A stretch of 64,000 nucleotides of DNA from Bacillus cereus ATCC 14579 (GCF_000007825.1 NC_004722.1:5244001-5308000); one strand, 5' to 3'. Numbered from the stretch's first letter, positions 27,201 through 37,621 are shown. The notes: generated by a model from the letters alone, not told the origin. Numbers and translations: made by a program.

Positions 27201-30200
27201 TTAAAAGATGGATCGGAAACTATCGCCAATATTCATGGTGCATTCGAGATCAAAAATGGTGGTAGCGGCGTTACGAAAAAAGCAAAACAAAATGACAAGT
27301 ACATTGATTGGAGCGTTTCTATTAATGCAAGTCAATCAACGATTGAAAATGCTGTCGTAACAGACGATCCGACAGACAATCAAATTCTCGATGAAAAGTC
27401 ATTCCACCTATATGGGACAACAGTAGCCGTGGATGGCACTTTAACGAAAGATACAACAAACGAATTAAAAGAAGGAAAAGACTATAAACTCAAAATAACA
27501 ACAGACAACAATACGGGGAAACAACAATTTACAATTGAATTTCTTCATACTATTGATCGAGCTTATATTTTAGAATACCGTTCACTCATTAATGCAGATA
27601 ATAATGAAAAGGTAAGCAATAAAGCGAAGATTACTGGTAATAGTTTGAAATTAACAGAAACTGAAAAAATTGAAGAAATAGTAGTTAAAGTATCTTCTGG
27701 ATCTGGAGGCGGTTCTGCTACTAAGGGACGCGGAAACCTTCAAATTAAAAAAGTAGATAATGCAGATCCAAATAAAATTTTATCTGGCGTAGTATTTACT
27801 TTATTCGATCGCACAGGTACAACTGCTATTCGAACAATTACAACAGACAAAAATGGTATCGCTCAGTTTAACAACTTAAAACGCGATGAATATCTGCTCA
27901 GAGAAATGAAAACTCTTGATGGCTATGTCATTAGTAAAGAATTAAAAGCAGGTAAACTTGTTAAGCTTGGTGCAGAAGAAACTACAACATATACTCTTAA
28001 AAACGAGAAATTTGTTGGAAAAGTAGTACTTACAAAGACTGATGCTCATAACAAAGAAAAGCTTAAAAATGCAGTTTTCTCTCTGCTTGATCAAAACCAT
28101 AATGTCATTCCTGAACATAAAGAATTAATAACAAATGATAAAGGACAAATTACTGTAGATAATTTAAAACCAGGAACTTACTACTTAAAAGAAATAAAGG
28201 CTCCTGAACATTATCAATTAGATGATCGACTTATTGAATTTACAATCGAGGAAGATCAAACAACAGTAATTAATAAAGAGGCCCAAAACAACTTGATTAG
28301 AGGCTCAGTTATCCTAACAAAAGTTGATAAAGAGGGTAATACTTTAGAAGGTGCAGTATTTAGTGTACGGGACCGAAATAACAAAAGAATTCCTGGTTAT
28401 ACCAAATTAACGACAAATGGTAACGGACAAATCGAAGCGAAAAATTTACTTCCTGGAGAGTACCAATTTGTTGAAGAAAAAGCACCTGAACATTATGAAA
28501 TAGATAAAAAACCGCTTAAATTTACAGTTGAAAAGAGCCAACAGAAAGCACTTACTGTTACAGCGACAAATCACCTCATTAAAGGTGGTGTCACTTTAAC
28601 GAAAGTCGATGATGTCGATGGCACTGCCCTTGAAGGTGCTGTATTTAAAATTGTCGATGCGAATGACGAGAAACAAGTAATTCGTGAAAATATAAAAACA
28701 GGTTCAGATGGAAAAGTTACCGTTAAAGATTTAGAGCCTGGTGCTTATAAATTTATCGAAACAGAAGCTCCTAAGGATTATACGTTAAGTACAAACCCTA
28801 TCGAGTTTACAATTGATAAAAGCCAACAAGCTCTTGCTACTGTTACGGCAAATAACAGCTTAAAAACGGGCGAGGTTGAATTATTAAAAGTTGATGAGTT
28901 TGGTGAGAAAAAACCACTAGAAGGTGCGGTATTCAAACTTGTCGATACAAATAATAATGACGTTTCCCCTCACACTAACTTAACTACTGATAAACACGGT
29001 AAAGTTAAAGTTAGTAACCTACGTCCTGGTACGTATAAATTTATTGAAATAGCTGCTCCTGAACATTACGTTTTACGAGCAGAACCTATTGAATTTACAA
29101 TCGATAGAAGTCAGAAAGAAACTCTACTTGTGAAAGCTGAAAATGCTTTAAAACCAGGAGATGTTGAATTAACAAAAGTTGATGATATCGATGGTACAGC
29201 TCTTGAAGGTGCTGTATTTAAAATTGTTGATGCAAATGATGAAAAGAAAGTTATTCGCGAAAATGTAAAAACTGGTGCGGATGGTAAAGCTATCGCTACT
29301 GGCTTACGCCCTGGCGATTATAAATTTATCGAAGTAACAGCACCGAAGTATTACGACAAAAATACAAAACCAATTAAATTTACGATTACAGAAAGTCAAA
29401 CAACTCAGGCTACTGTTACCGCTAAAAACAGCTTAACAAAAGGCGGTATTGAGTTAACAAAAGTGAATGCTGCAGATGAAAAGGAAACACTTGAAGGTGC
29501 AGTATTTAAAATCGTTAATAGAGATACTAATGAAGATGTTCGTACGGACCTTGTTACGAATAGTAAAGGAATGCTAGTTGTAGATGACTTACGTCCTGGT
29601 AACTATAAGCTTATCGAAACAAAGGCTCCAACTTATTACGATGTAAATGTAGAACCAATTGAATTTACAATCGAAAAAGGACAACAAAAACTCCTTCCAC
29701 TTACATTTAAAAATAGTTTAACGAAAGGAAAAGTTAAACTTATTAAAGAAGATGATGTGGAAAGTAGTAAAGCTCTTGCCGGCGCTGTATTCACATTGCA
29801 AGATGCAACTGGCAAAGAAATTATGAAAGATTTAACAACAGATGATTACGGAGTATTAGTTATTCCTGATTTAGCACCAGGGGATTATCAATTTATCGAA
29901 ACAAAAGCCCCTGAACATTATAAATTAGACAAAACACCTATTAAGTTCACAATTAAAAAAGGTAGTAAGGAAGATCTTCCTATCCCTGTTACTGTAAAAA
30001 ACAGTTTACTTACAGGTGGCGTCACTTTAACAAAAGTTGATGATGTTGATGGCACTATTCTTGAAGGTGCAGAATTTATAATCGTTGACGCTCATGATAC
30101 TAAAAAGGTAATTCGCAAAGGTTTAACGACTGATAAAAACGGTAAAATTTCTGCTTCTGATTTACGTCCTGGAGACTATCAATTTATTGAAGTAAAAGCT

Positions 30201-33200
30201 CCAAAAGACTATACCTTAAGCAAAGACCCTATTCCATTCACTATCGAAAAAAGTCAAAAAGAGAATATTACTGTTACTGCTACTAACAGTTTAAAGAAAG
30301 GTGCAGTAACATTAACAAAAATTGACGACATCGATCGTACGATGCTCGAAGGTGCAATCTTTAAGATTGTTGATATGAATGGTAAGGAAGTTCATACGAA
30401 TCTTGTTACAGATAAAAACGGTAAAATTTCTGTTTCTGATTTACGCCCTGGAGACTATCAGTTCATTGAAACAAAAGCTCCTGAGCACTATGTATTAGAT
30501 GAAACAACGATTCCATTTACAATTGAAAGAAGTCAAACGAAAGAGATCAATGTTACAGGCAAAAATGCTTTGAAAAACGGTAGCGTTGAACTAACAAAGA
30601 TTGACGATATTGATATAAATACAAAACTTGCTAACGCCGTATTTAATTTATTAGATGCAGACGGAGAGCTAGTTAAAGAAGGCTTAAAAACAAATGATGA
30701 AGGTAAAATTGTTGTTGAAAACCTACGTCCTGGTACGTATCAATTCGTTGAAACAATTGCTCCTGAACATTACGATTTAGATAAAAGACCTATCGTATTT
30801 ACAATTAAAAAGAGCCAAACTGAAACTCTTCATGTCACTGCTACAAATACTTTAACAAAGGGTGCAGTTAAACTTTCTAAAGTTGATGATGTTGATGGCA
30901 CTGTTCTTAAAGATGCAGTATTTAAAATTGTTAATATGAATGGTGATGTAGTTCATAAAGACCTTGTTACAAATGAACAAGGAATAATCGAAATTAACGA
31001 CCTACGTCCTGGTGATTACCAATTTATCGAAACGAAAGCTCCGAAGCATTACGTTTTAGATGAAACACCAATCAAATTCACTATTGAAAAAGGACAGAAG
31101 AAAGCTATTTCTTTAACTGCTACAAATAGCTTAAAACAAGGTAGTATCGAATTACTTAAAGTTGATGATTTAAACACTCAAACAAAACTTGCTGATGCGG
31201 TATTTAATTTACTGGATCAAGATGGCAAAGTACTTAAAACAGATTTAAAAACAAACAGCGAAGGTAAAATCGTTATCGAAAACTTACGTCCTGGTACGTA
31301 TCAATTCGTTGAAATAACGGCTCCTGAACACTATGATTTAGACAAAAAACCAATTATATTTACAATTGAAAAAAGCCAAAAAGATATTGCTACCGTTACT
31401 ATGAAAAATAGTTTAACAAAAGGCGGCGTGGAACTTTCTAAAGTGGATGACGTCGATGGCACTACTCTTGAAGGCGCAGTATTTAAAATTGTGGATATGA
31501 ATGGTACTGTAATTCGCAAAAATCTTGTTACGAATCAACAAGGTAAAATTAGCGTTTCTGACCTACGTCCTGGTGATTATCAATTCATCGAGACAACGGC
31601 TCCGAAACACTACGATTTAAACAAAGAGCCGATTCCATTCACAATTACAAAGAGCCAAGCTGATCCTATCTCCGTTACAGCTACAAATAGCTTAACGAAA
31701 GGCGCTGTGGAACTTTCTAAAGTGGATGATGTAGATGGTACTGCTCTTAAAGATGCGGTATTTAAAATTACTGATCTGAATGGTAACGACATTCGTACTG
31801 AGCTTACAACAGATGTACACGGAAAAATTTCTGTTTCTGATTTACGTCCTGGGGACTATCAGTTTGTTGAAACGAAAGCTCCTGAACACTATAAATTAGA
31901 TAGTACACCTATTAAGTTTACAATTAAGAAAAGCCAAAAAGAAAAGCTCCAAGTTACTGCTACAAATAGCTTAACTGAGGGTGCTGTAGAATTAGTAAAA
32001 GTGGATGATATAAATCCAGATACAAAACTTTCTGATGCAGTGTTTAACATCATCGATGCGAAAGGTAAAATTGTTCGCACTGATTTAACTACTGATAAAG
32101 ATGGGAAGATTACTGCTACGAACTTACGCCCAGGAGACTATCAATTCATTGAAACGAAAGCTCCGAAAGATTACGATTTAAATAAAACACCTATTAGCTT
32201 CACTATCGAAAGAAGTCAACTAACTCACGCTTCTGTTACTGCTAAGAATGGCCTAACAAAAGGTGGCGTGGAATTAACGAAAGTTGACTCTATAGATAAG
32301 AAAGAAATGCTAGAAGGTGCGGTATTTAAAATTACTGATCTGAACGGTAACGACATTCGTACGAATTTAGTTACCAATAAAGACGGAAAAATCATCGCTA
32401 AAGACTTACAACCAGGAGACTATCAATTTATTGAAACAAAAGCTCCTAAACATTACGACTTAAATGAAGAACCAATTAAGTTCACAATCGAAAGAAGTCA
32501 AACAAAGCATGTCTTCGTTACAGCTATTAATAGCTTAACGGAAGGTAGTGTTGAGTTAATTAAAGTTGATGATGCCAAGCAAAACACAACACTTGAAGGT
32601 GCAGTATTTAAAATTGTTAATAAGGATGGACACGATGTTCGTACCGATTTAACTACTGATAAAAACGGCCGTTTAGTTGTGGATGAATTACCGCCAGGAG
32701 ACTATGAGTTTATCGAAACGAAAGCTCCTGAACACTATGACTTAAACAAAACACCTATTAAGTTCACAGTTAAAAAAGGCCAAGAAAAAATCGCCTCTGT
32801 TACTGCTACGAATAGCTTAACTAAAGGCGCAGTTGAATTAACTAAAGTTGATGACATCGATGGTACTACTCTTGAAGGAGCAATCTTTAAAATTGTAGAT
32901 ATGGACGGCAAGGATGTTCGTTCTGATTTAACTACTGATAAAGATGGGAAGATTTCTGTTTCTGATTTACGTCCGGGAGATTATCAGTTCATTGAAACGA
33001 AAGCTCCAACTGGCTATGATTTAAACATTAAACCAATTCCTTTCACAATTACGAAAGGACAATCTCAGATTACCTCTGTTACAGCTTTAAATAGTTTAAC
33101 AACAGGTTCAATTGAGTTAACTAAAGTTGATATTGATCACCATGGAACACTTGAAGGTGCCATTTTCAATATTTTAGACCAAGATGGAAAAATCATCCGA

Positions 33201-33647
33201 GAAGGTTTAAAAACAGACCAACACGGAAAAGTAATCGTAAATGATTTGAAACCTGGTAATTATCAATTAGTAGAAACACAGGCTCCTAAAGGCTATCAAT
33301 TAGATGCATCACCAATAAACTTTACAATTGATAAAGCCCAAGCTACACCACTACAAATTACAGTTTCAAATAAAAAGATTGAATCTTCGTCAGGTGGAGA
33401 TGACAAGCCAGTTACTCCTCCAAATAAAGAAGAGAACAAAGGCAATGAAACATCTGAGAAACACGAAAACGGAACTTCCGAAGAAACATCGAATAAAACA
33501 GATAACAAACAGCAAGATGATCGAAATACGGATAAACACCTTCCAAATACAGGTCATAAAGAAGACCCTACACAAACAGTAGGTATCCTTCTTCTACTAG
33601 CTGGATTATTAAGTATTTTGGCTACAAAACGCAAAAAAAATTATTAA
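24244..33647 (+). CDS. Giant LPXTG-anchored collagen-binding-like adhesin with 20 Cna-B repeats, frameshifted
   Basis: One surface protein of about 3,134 residues. In order: a signal peptide (about 1-31); a first adhesive Ig-like domain (SLFDTVEMKDATN... to about 180); a Pro/Gln-rich linker; a second, similar head domain; several collagen-binding-type repeats (25550-27700); 20 Cna-B domains; a Ser/Thr/Asn-rich wall-spanning tail; and the sortase signal LPNTG with a hydrophobic helix and KRKKNY. AGAGGAGG precedes the ATG. The frame breaks at 25193-25199: six A after GG, where seven would restore DGKKPFNDTDNRPNPDSAA and join both halves exactly. As read, the first frame stops at 25272 and the rest is open from 25419. 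Confidence 0.88.
24862..25083 (+). repeat. Pro/Gln-rich linker repeats in the adhesin
   Basis: About six tandem units of 36-39 bases encode EQPKDGNTQQPA-like peptides (variants EQPKDGETQQKPA, KQSKDGETQQKPA, EQPKDRNPQQPT). They form an extended hydrophilic linker between the two N-terminal head domains. High nucleotide similarity between units makes copy number prone to change. Confidence 0.9.
27727..33375 (+). repeat. Array of 20 Cna-B domains
   Basis: I count 20 repeats of about 92-95 residues. Each begins near GxVELTKVDD, has LEGAVFKIVD and DLRPGDYQFIETKAPEHYDL, and ends near TATNSLTKG. The first Lys, the Glu of ETKAP and the Asn of TNS are placed as expected for intramolecular Lys-Asn isopeptide bonds of Cna-B folds. 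The middle repeats are most alike, suggesting expansion by recombination. Confidence 0.92.
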
Positions 33648-33657
33648 TAATTTTTTC

Positions 33658-33697
33658 ACATCCAATCAATCTCTCAATTGATTGGATGTTTTTTTAT
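33658..33697 (+). terminator. Terminator after the adhesin gene
   Basis: ACATCCAATCAA (33658-33669) pairs with TTGATTGGATGT (33678-33689), then eight T residues. Confidence 0.9.
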
Positions 33698-33701
33698 ACA
33701 A

Positions 33702-33733
33702 AAAGGACGATACATAAAGTATCGTCCTTTTAA
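33702..33733. terminator. Second hairpin after the adhesin gene
   Basis: AAAGGACGATAC (33702-33713) and GTATCGTCCTTT (33719-33730) form a perfect stem with a 5-base loop and A/T flanks. It is usable as a terminator in both directions. Confidence 0.75.
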
Positions 33734-34002
33734 CGGGGTGAGGCTGCCCAAAAGTACGGAAAACCTTTGAACAGCCTCTTATTTTCATATGGATGCCTTA
33801 CATATATCACTGATAATAATTATGAAATGCGGAAACATAATTACCATCAACTGATTCAAACATGAGAAATGAAACCCTACAGTGGTTCCATTTCTCTACA
33901 TAATCTAAAGTTTGGGTACACTAGATTCATGCAATGTAGGAGCTTTCAGAGTAGAAAGCGAACCTTCGTTTAAAATGATAGCATACATATCTTCCTCAAA
34001 AA
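33734..34002. other. Gene-free stretch with imperfect hairpins
   Basis: No open reading frame is convincing here. Two features stand out: GAGGCTG (33741-33747) and CAGCCTC (about 33771-33777) as inverted ends of a small hairpin, and GAGAAATGAAACC/GGTTCCATTTCTC (about 33866-33898) with one mismatch. It could be remnants of an insertion sequence, or regulatory RNA. Confidence 0.35.
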
Positions 34003-34018
34003 TATGCAAATATGCATA
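34003..34018. promoter_or_regulatory. PlcR box upstream of the M28 aminopeptidase
   Basis: TATGCAAATATGCATA matches TATGNAN4TNCATA at all defined positions. It lies 118 bases before the aminopeptidase start, within the range typical of PlcR targets. This implies control by the plcR-papR system located about 17 kb away. Confidence 0.88.
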
Positions 34019-34136
34019 TATTGTTTTTATTTCTCAATGTCAGAATATTGAAAAACAAAAGACTCGAAGGTAAAATAAAGTCATTATCCGTCTTCTTTTG
34101 TCAGTCACAGAGAATAGAAGAATAGGAGAGGAAAAA

Positions 34137-35537
34137 ATGAGAAAATCATTGAAACAAAAAATAGTAAGCTCTTTGCTTGCTGTATCACTCGCTGTTAGCT
34201 TAGCTCCAATTGGGCAAGCAAAAGCGGATTCCACGTCAGAGGTTACACAAACTCCATCTATTACAAAACAGATTGATCCAAACCGCGCGATTGAACATGT
34301 TCGTTTCTTATCTGAAACAATTGGTCCTCGCCCCGGTGGAACAAAATCCGAAGAATGGGCTTCTCGTTACATTGGTATGCAGCTTAAATCAATGGGCTAT
34401 GACGTAGAATATCAACCATTTCAGGTGCCCGATCAATACGTTGGATTCATTGAATCACCACTATCAACAAAACGTAATTGGCAAGCTGGTGCTGCTCCTA
34501 ATGCACTCATTTCTACAGAAGCTATTACAGCCCCCCTTATCTTTGTTCAAGGTGGGACAAAATTAGAAGATATTCCAAATGAAGTAAACGGTAAAATTGT
34601 TTTATTTGAAAGAGGAACGACAGTTACAGACTATAATAAACAAGTTGAAAATGCTGTTAGCAAAGGTGCAAAAGGTGTTCTTTTATACAGTTTAATTGGC
34701 GGACGCGGAAATTATGGACAAACCTTCAATCCCCGCCTAACGAAAAAGCAGTCTATCCCTGTCTTTGGTCTTGCTTATGCGCAAGGAAATGCATTTAAAG
34801 AAGAAATCGCTAAAAAAGGGACAACAATTCTTTCCCTAAAAGCGAGACATGAATCTAAATTAACATCTCTAAATGTTATCGCCAAAAAGAAACCAAAAAA
34901 GAGTACAGGTAATGAGAAAGCAGTCGTTGTAAGCTCGCACTATGATAGTGTTGTCGGAGCACCTGGCGCAAATGATAATGCTTCTGGAACTGGATTAGTA
35001 TTAGAACTAGCTCGTGCTTTTCAAAATGTAGAAACTGATAAAGAAATTCGCTTTATTACCTTTGGTTCTGAAGAAACTGGATTACTTGGTTCGGATTATT
35101 ACGTGAATAGTCTATCCCAGAAAGAACGCGACCGTATTTTAGGTGTCTTTAACGCCGACATGGTTGCAACAAATTATGATAAAGCAAAGAATTTATACGC
35201 TATGACACCTGATGGCTCTACAAACTTTGTAACAGACGCTGCCTTGCAAGCAGGTAAACAACTAAATAATGACCTCGTCCTACAAGGTAAATTCGGTTCT
35301 AGTGATCATGTTCCATTTGCTGAAGCTGGTATTCCTGCTGCTCTATTCATTTGGATGGGTGTCGATAGTTGGAATCCATTAATCTATCATATTGAGAAGG
35401 TATACCATACACCTCAAGATAACGTATTAGAAAACATTTCACCTGAACGAATGAGAATGGCATTAGACGTTATCGGAACAGGAGTTTATAACTCGCTTCA
35501 AAAACCTGTTCCTCAAACTGAACAGAAAGCTGCTTAA
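34137..35537 (+). CDS. Secreted M28-family aminopeptidase (YwaD-like)
   Basis: A 466-residue secreted zinc aminopeptidase, start at ATG 34137 after AGGAGAGG. It has a signal peptide (about 1-29, ending GQAKA) and a PA domain insert (about 130-240). The M28 catalytic domain has metal and catalytic residues in SSHYDSVVGAPGANDNASGT (His, Asp), FGSEETGLLGSDYY (Glu-Glu), NADMVATN (Asp) and YHTPQDN (His). It would release N-terminal amino acids from extracellular peptides. A perfect PlcR box upstream puts it in the secreted-enzyme regulon. Single gene with its own terminator. Confidence 0.92.
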   Translation: MRKSLKQKIVSSLLAVSLAVSLAPIGQAKADSTSEVTQTPSITKQIDPNRAIEHVRFLSETIGPRPGGTKSEEWASRYIGMQLKSMGYDVEYQPFQVPDQYVGFIESPLSTKRNWQAGAAPNALISTEAITAPLIFVQGGTKLEDIPNEVNGKIVLFERGTTVTDYNKQVENAVSKGAKGVLLYSLIGGRGNYGQTFNPRLTKKQSIPVFGLAYAQGNAFKEEIAKKGTTILSLKARHESKLTSLNVIAKKKPKKSTGNEKAVVVSSHYDSVVGAPGANDNASGTGLVLELARAFQNVETDKEIRFITFGSEETGLLGSDYYVNSLSQKERDRILGVFNADMVATNYDKAKNLYAMTPDGSTNFVTDAALQAGKQLNNDLVLQGKFGSSDHVPFAEAGIPAALFIWMGVDSWNPLIYHIEKVYHTPQDNVLENISPERMRMALDVIGTGVYNSLQKPVPQTEQKAA

Positions 35538-35543
35538 TCATTT

Positions 35544-35577
35544 AAAAGACCACTGATTTTATCAGTGGTCTTTTATT
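35544..35577 (+). terminator. Terminator after the M28 aminopeptidase
   Basis: A 14-bp perfect stem AAAAGACCACTGAT (35544-35557) with ATCAGTGGTCTTTT (35561-35574). Confidence 0.9.
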
Positions 35578-35590
35578 GAGAAAAAATATA

Positions 35591-35606
35591 TATGCATAAA
35601 AGCATA
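35591..35606. promoter_or_regulatory. Near-consensus PlcR box
   Basis: TATGCATAAAAGCATA differs from the PlcR consensus at a single defined position (A instead of T at position 11). It lies 78 bases before the small secreted-protein gene, with TACAAT as a possible -10 near 35629. One-mismatch boxes can be functional, so this is plausible but unproven. Confidence 0.5.
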
Positions 35607-35683
35607 TTTTATCCTACCCATTATCGTATACAATATTAACTGTAACAACACCGATTACAACTAATAAGGAGGCTTTTTCTATT

Positions 35684-36059
35684 ATGAAAAAAATGATTTT
35701 AGCAGGTGCATTAACTTTAGCAGGAATTACTGGAGCTACTGCGTTTATTCCTGAAACAAAAGTCGCTGCTGCCGCTCAAGAACAAAGCTTTACAAAATTT
35801 TATTCTTTGCAAACTGGAGGTAGTTCTGAACAAGAACCTATTTTCCTTCAAAAAGGACAAGAACTAACAATTCATCCTAACAGCAAAACTCCTAGTTACA
35901 GTGTTTATGACTCAAATCATAACCTAATTGGACGTTATTCTGATGGTTACGGCCGAATTTTCACTGCAAAAACAGATGGAAATATGTATGTTCAATTTCA
36001 TGCACCTTACGTTTACTATAGTCCTGTTAGTTTTTCCTGTTACTTATACTATTCAATAA
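35684..36059 (+). CDS. Small secreted protein of unknown function, probably frameshifted at its end
   Basis: AAGGAGG precedes the start. There is a signal peptide (about 1-31, ending KVAAAA) followed by a beta-rich mature part of about 90 residues (FLQKGQELTIHPNSKTPSY, RIFTAKTDGNMYVQFHAPY). I do not recognise the family. The continuous frame runs to 36133 through a terminator and antisense into the next gene, giving an implausible tail. Removing one base around 36031-36038 gives PVSFSVTYTIQ and a stop at 36057-36059 just before that terminator, a 124-residue protein. A near-consensus PlcR box upstream suggests co-regulation with secreted virulence factors. Confidence 0.7.
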
Positions 36060-36089
36060 AAAAGAGGTCCTTTATAGGGCCCCTTTTAT
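36060..36089. terminator. Terminator between the secreted protein and the ECF operon
   Basis: An 11-bp stem with one mismatch and one G-T pair (36060-36070 with 36077-36087), loop TTTATA, A and T flanks. It is placed directly after the proposed stop of the secreted protein. Confidence 0.65.
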
Positions 36090-36757
36090 TTCTCTTGCCA
36101 ATTCACTTTTACGAATCCATCTTTCACTTTTAATCCGCTTATATTCAATACATACTCTTCATTTGCTTTTAAAGTAACTGTAAAACTACCTTTTTTCGAT
36201 TCACAGATTTCCTTTAACTCTTTTATACCTTCTCCTCGTCTTTCATACACGCTAAAGCATAAGTTCCCTCGTTTTGCATCTGTCTCATAAGAAAATGTCA
36301 CTTCTGTGTCCTTCTCATACTGAAGTTCAATATCTTTACCGGCAATATCCCATGATGAGAATTTCGCCTCGTAACTTGTCTCCCCTTGCTTCTCATTTTC
36401 TAAATATATATCTCCTGCTTTCCACGCGTCATCTAACGTTTGTGCAAAAGCAAAACCACTAAGTAATACAAACATTGTACTTGCCAATATCGCAACTAAT
36501 GTTACTTTCTGTTTTTTAACAAAGTTCATCTTATATTCTCCTTCAACTTTCTTTTTACTTCTTCTTACCATATATAACAAAAAACCGATAAAAAATGGAA
36601 ATATAACCGCTAAGACACTCCATCCTTTACTCATTTGATGTGCTTTAGCATCTGTATATACCCATGATGCAACACATATTAAAAGTGCTATAAAAGCTAA
36701 AAACATCGTCACTCCAGCTACTTCAAATAGTACAAACGGATTAGCGAACTCATTCAT
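36086..36757 (-). CDS. Membrane protein, possibly two fused genes (YxlD-like plus exported protein)
   Basis: Residues 1-75 hold two membrane helices with WVYTDAKAHQMSKGWSVLAV and end VRRSKKK, resembling the small PLDc_N-type proteins encoded in B. subtilis sigY operons. From residue 77 a second signal-like start MNFVKKQKVTLVAILASTMF is followed by a secreted beta-rich domain. The second Met (36529) has its own AAGGAG at ideal spacing. A one-base change in the A-rich codons before it would give the first part a TGA overlapping this ATG. So the fusion may be an indel artefact, or a real fusion. The function is probably modulation of the ECF sigma factor or its stress response. Confidence 0.65.
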   Translation of the reverse strand: MNEFANPFVLFEVAGVTMFLAFIALLICVASWVYTDAKAHQMSKGWSVLAVIFPFFIGFLLYMVRRSKKKVEGEYKMNFVKKQKVTLVAILASTMFVLLSGFAFAQTLDDAWKAGDIYLENEKQGETSYEAKFSSWDIAGKDIELQYEKDTEVTFSYETDAKRGNLCFSVYERRGEGIKELKEICESKKGSFTVTLKANEEYVLNISGLKVKDGFVKVNWQEK

Positions 36758-37055
36758 GTAATTTATACTCCTTCTTTAAAAATGACTGTATTACAACATA
36801 TATCGGAATGTATACATGCATCATAATCACAATGGCTATTAACATAGGAATTTTATAATCCAAATGAGTGACAAATTGTTCTATAACAATTGTTAGCAAA
36901 ACAATCCAAATGGTATGAATACAAATCATCCATTTCCTCTCTAACTTCTGAGCCTTTCGCACGCCCTGCTTCGTGTTATTTATTAGCTCTTCGCTTGGAG
37001 TTATCTCTTCTGCTAAACTGCTCTTTATTTTCTGTTCAAATTTATCTTCCTTCAT
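36750..37055 (-). CDS. Small membrane protein, candidate anti-sigma factor (YxlC-like)
   Basis: A 101-residue protein from ATG 37055, with GGAGGGG upstream. The hydrophilic N-terminal half (KFEQKIKSSLAEEITPSEELINNTKQGVRKAQ) would face the cytoplasm; two membrane helices follow (MICIHTIWIVLLTIVIEQFV, IPMLIAIVIMMHVYIPIYVVI). It overlaps the end of the sigma gene by 14 bases. This is the standard position and topology of an ECF anti-sigma factor, and YxlC has that role for sigma-Y. It lacks a zinc-binding HxxxCxxC motif. The family assignment is inference. Confidence 0.65.
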   Translation of the reverse strand: MKEDKFEQKIKSSLAEEITPSEELINNTKQGVRKAQKLERKWMICIHTIWIVLLTIVIEQFVTHLDYKIPMLIAIVIMMHVYIPIYVVIQSFLKKEYKLHE

Positions 37056-37569
37056 GAACGAACCCCTCCAAATGTTCTCGCATTTTCTTTTTCCCATAAT
37101 TAAGCCGATACTTTACCGTACCAATCGGTATATTTAATATTTCGCTCATTTCTTTATAAGAGTATTGTTCATAATAGTAGAGTACGAGCACGGTTTTATA
37201 TTTTTCATTCAATAGCTGTATAACTTCCCGTATCATTTCCGCTTCCACTTTTTGAATAAATTCTTCTGATATATTCACATCATCTGCGAAATCTATTTCT
37301 CCACCATCCTCTTTATGAAACAAATCCAATATTCGATCTTTCCACCTTTTTTTCTTACGATAAAAATCATAAAACGTACGAACACAAATTGTAGTAATCC
37401 ATTTTTTATAATTCTCCACGTAAGAAAGTTGGTGCCGCGATGAAAAAACTTTTATCCATGTCTCTTGAAAAATATCTTCCGCGTCTTCTTTCGTCTTTGC
37501 TAACTTATAGCATAAGGAATATATTTGCTTCTTATATATATCAATTAATTCTTCTACCTTTTCTTCCAT
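37042..37569 (-). CDS. ECF RNA polymerase sigma factor (sigma-Y-like)
   Basis: A sigma-70-family ECF factor, 175 residues from ATG 37569. AGGAGG lies 6 bases before; an adjacent ATG at 37572 and an open frame to 37665 are weaker. Region 2 contains TKEDAEDIFQETWIKVFSS and ENYKKWITTICVRTFYDFYRKKKRW; region 4 has LNEKYKTVLVLYYYEQYSYKEMSEILNIPIGTVKYRL, the helix-turn-helix that reads the -35. The operon sigma, anti-sigma, small membrane protein recalls B. subtilis sigY-yxlC-yxlD. An ECF-like promoter lies just upstream, suggesting autoregulation. Confidence 0.88.
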   Translation of the reverse strand: MEEKVEELIDIYKKQIYSLCYKLAKTKEDAEDIFQETWIKVFSSRHQLSYVENYKKWITTICVRTFYDFYRKKKRWKDRILDLFHKEDGGEIDFADDVNISEEFIQKVEAEMIREVIQLLNEKYKTVLVLYYYEQYSYKEMSEILNIPIGTVKYRLNYGKKKMREHLEGFVHEGR

Positions 37570-37594
37570 CATAAGCCTCCTGTCATTTATATAA

Positions 37595-37621
37595 GACGAC
37601 GCAAATTCCCTTTTTGTTTGA
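37595..37621 (-). promoter_or_regulatory. Possible autoregulatory ECF promoter
   Basis: On the minus strand TCAAAC (37621-37616), a 17-base spacer and CGTC (37598-37595). CGTC is a common ECF -10, and a TGAAC-like -35 at this distance resembles sigma-Y promoters. The -35 match is imperfect. Confidence 0.4.

Noticed and set aside
31331..32080. Leftward frames inside the Cna-B array
   Set aside because: They recur at the same phase of each repeat, as expected from antisense of a repeated coding sequence.
27727..33375. Tandem DNA repeat unrelated to coding
   Set aside because: The 280-base periodicity is explained by the Cna-B protein domains in one open frame.
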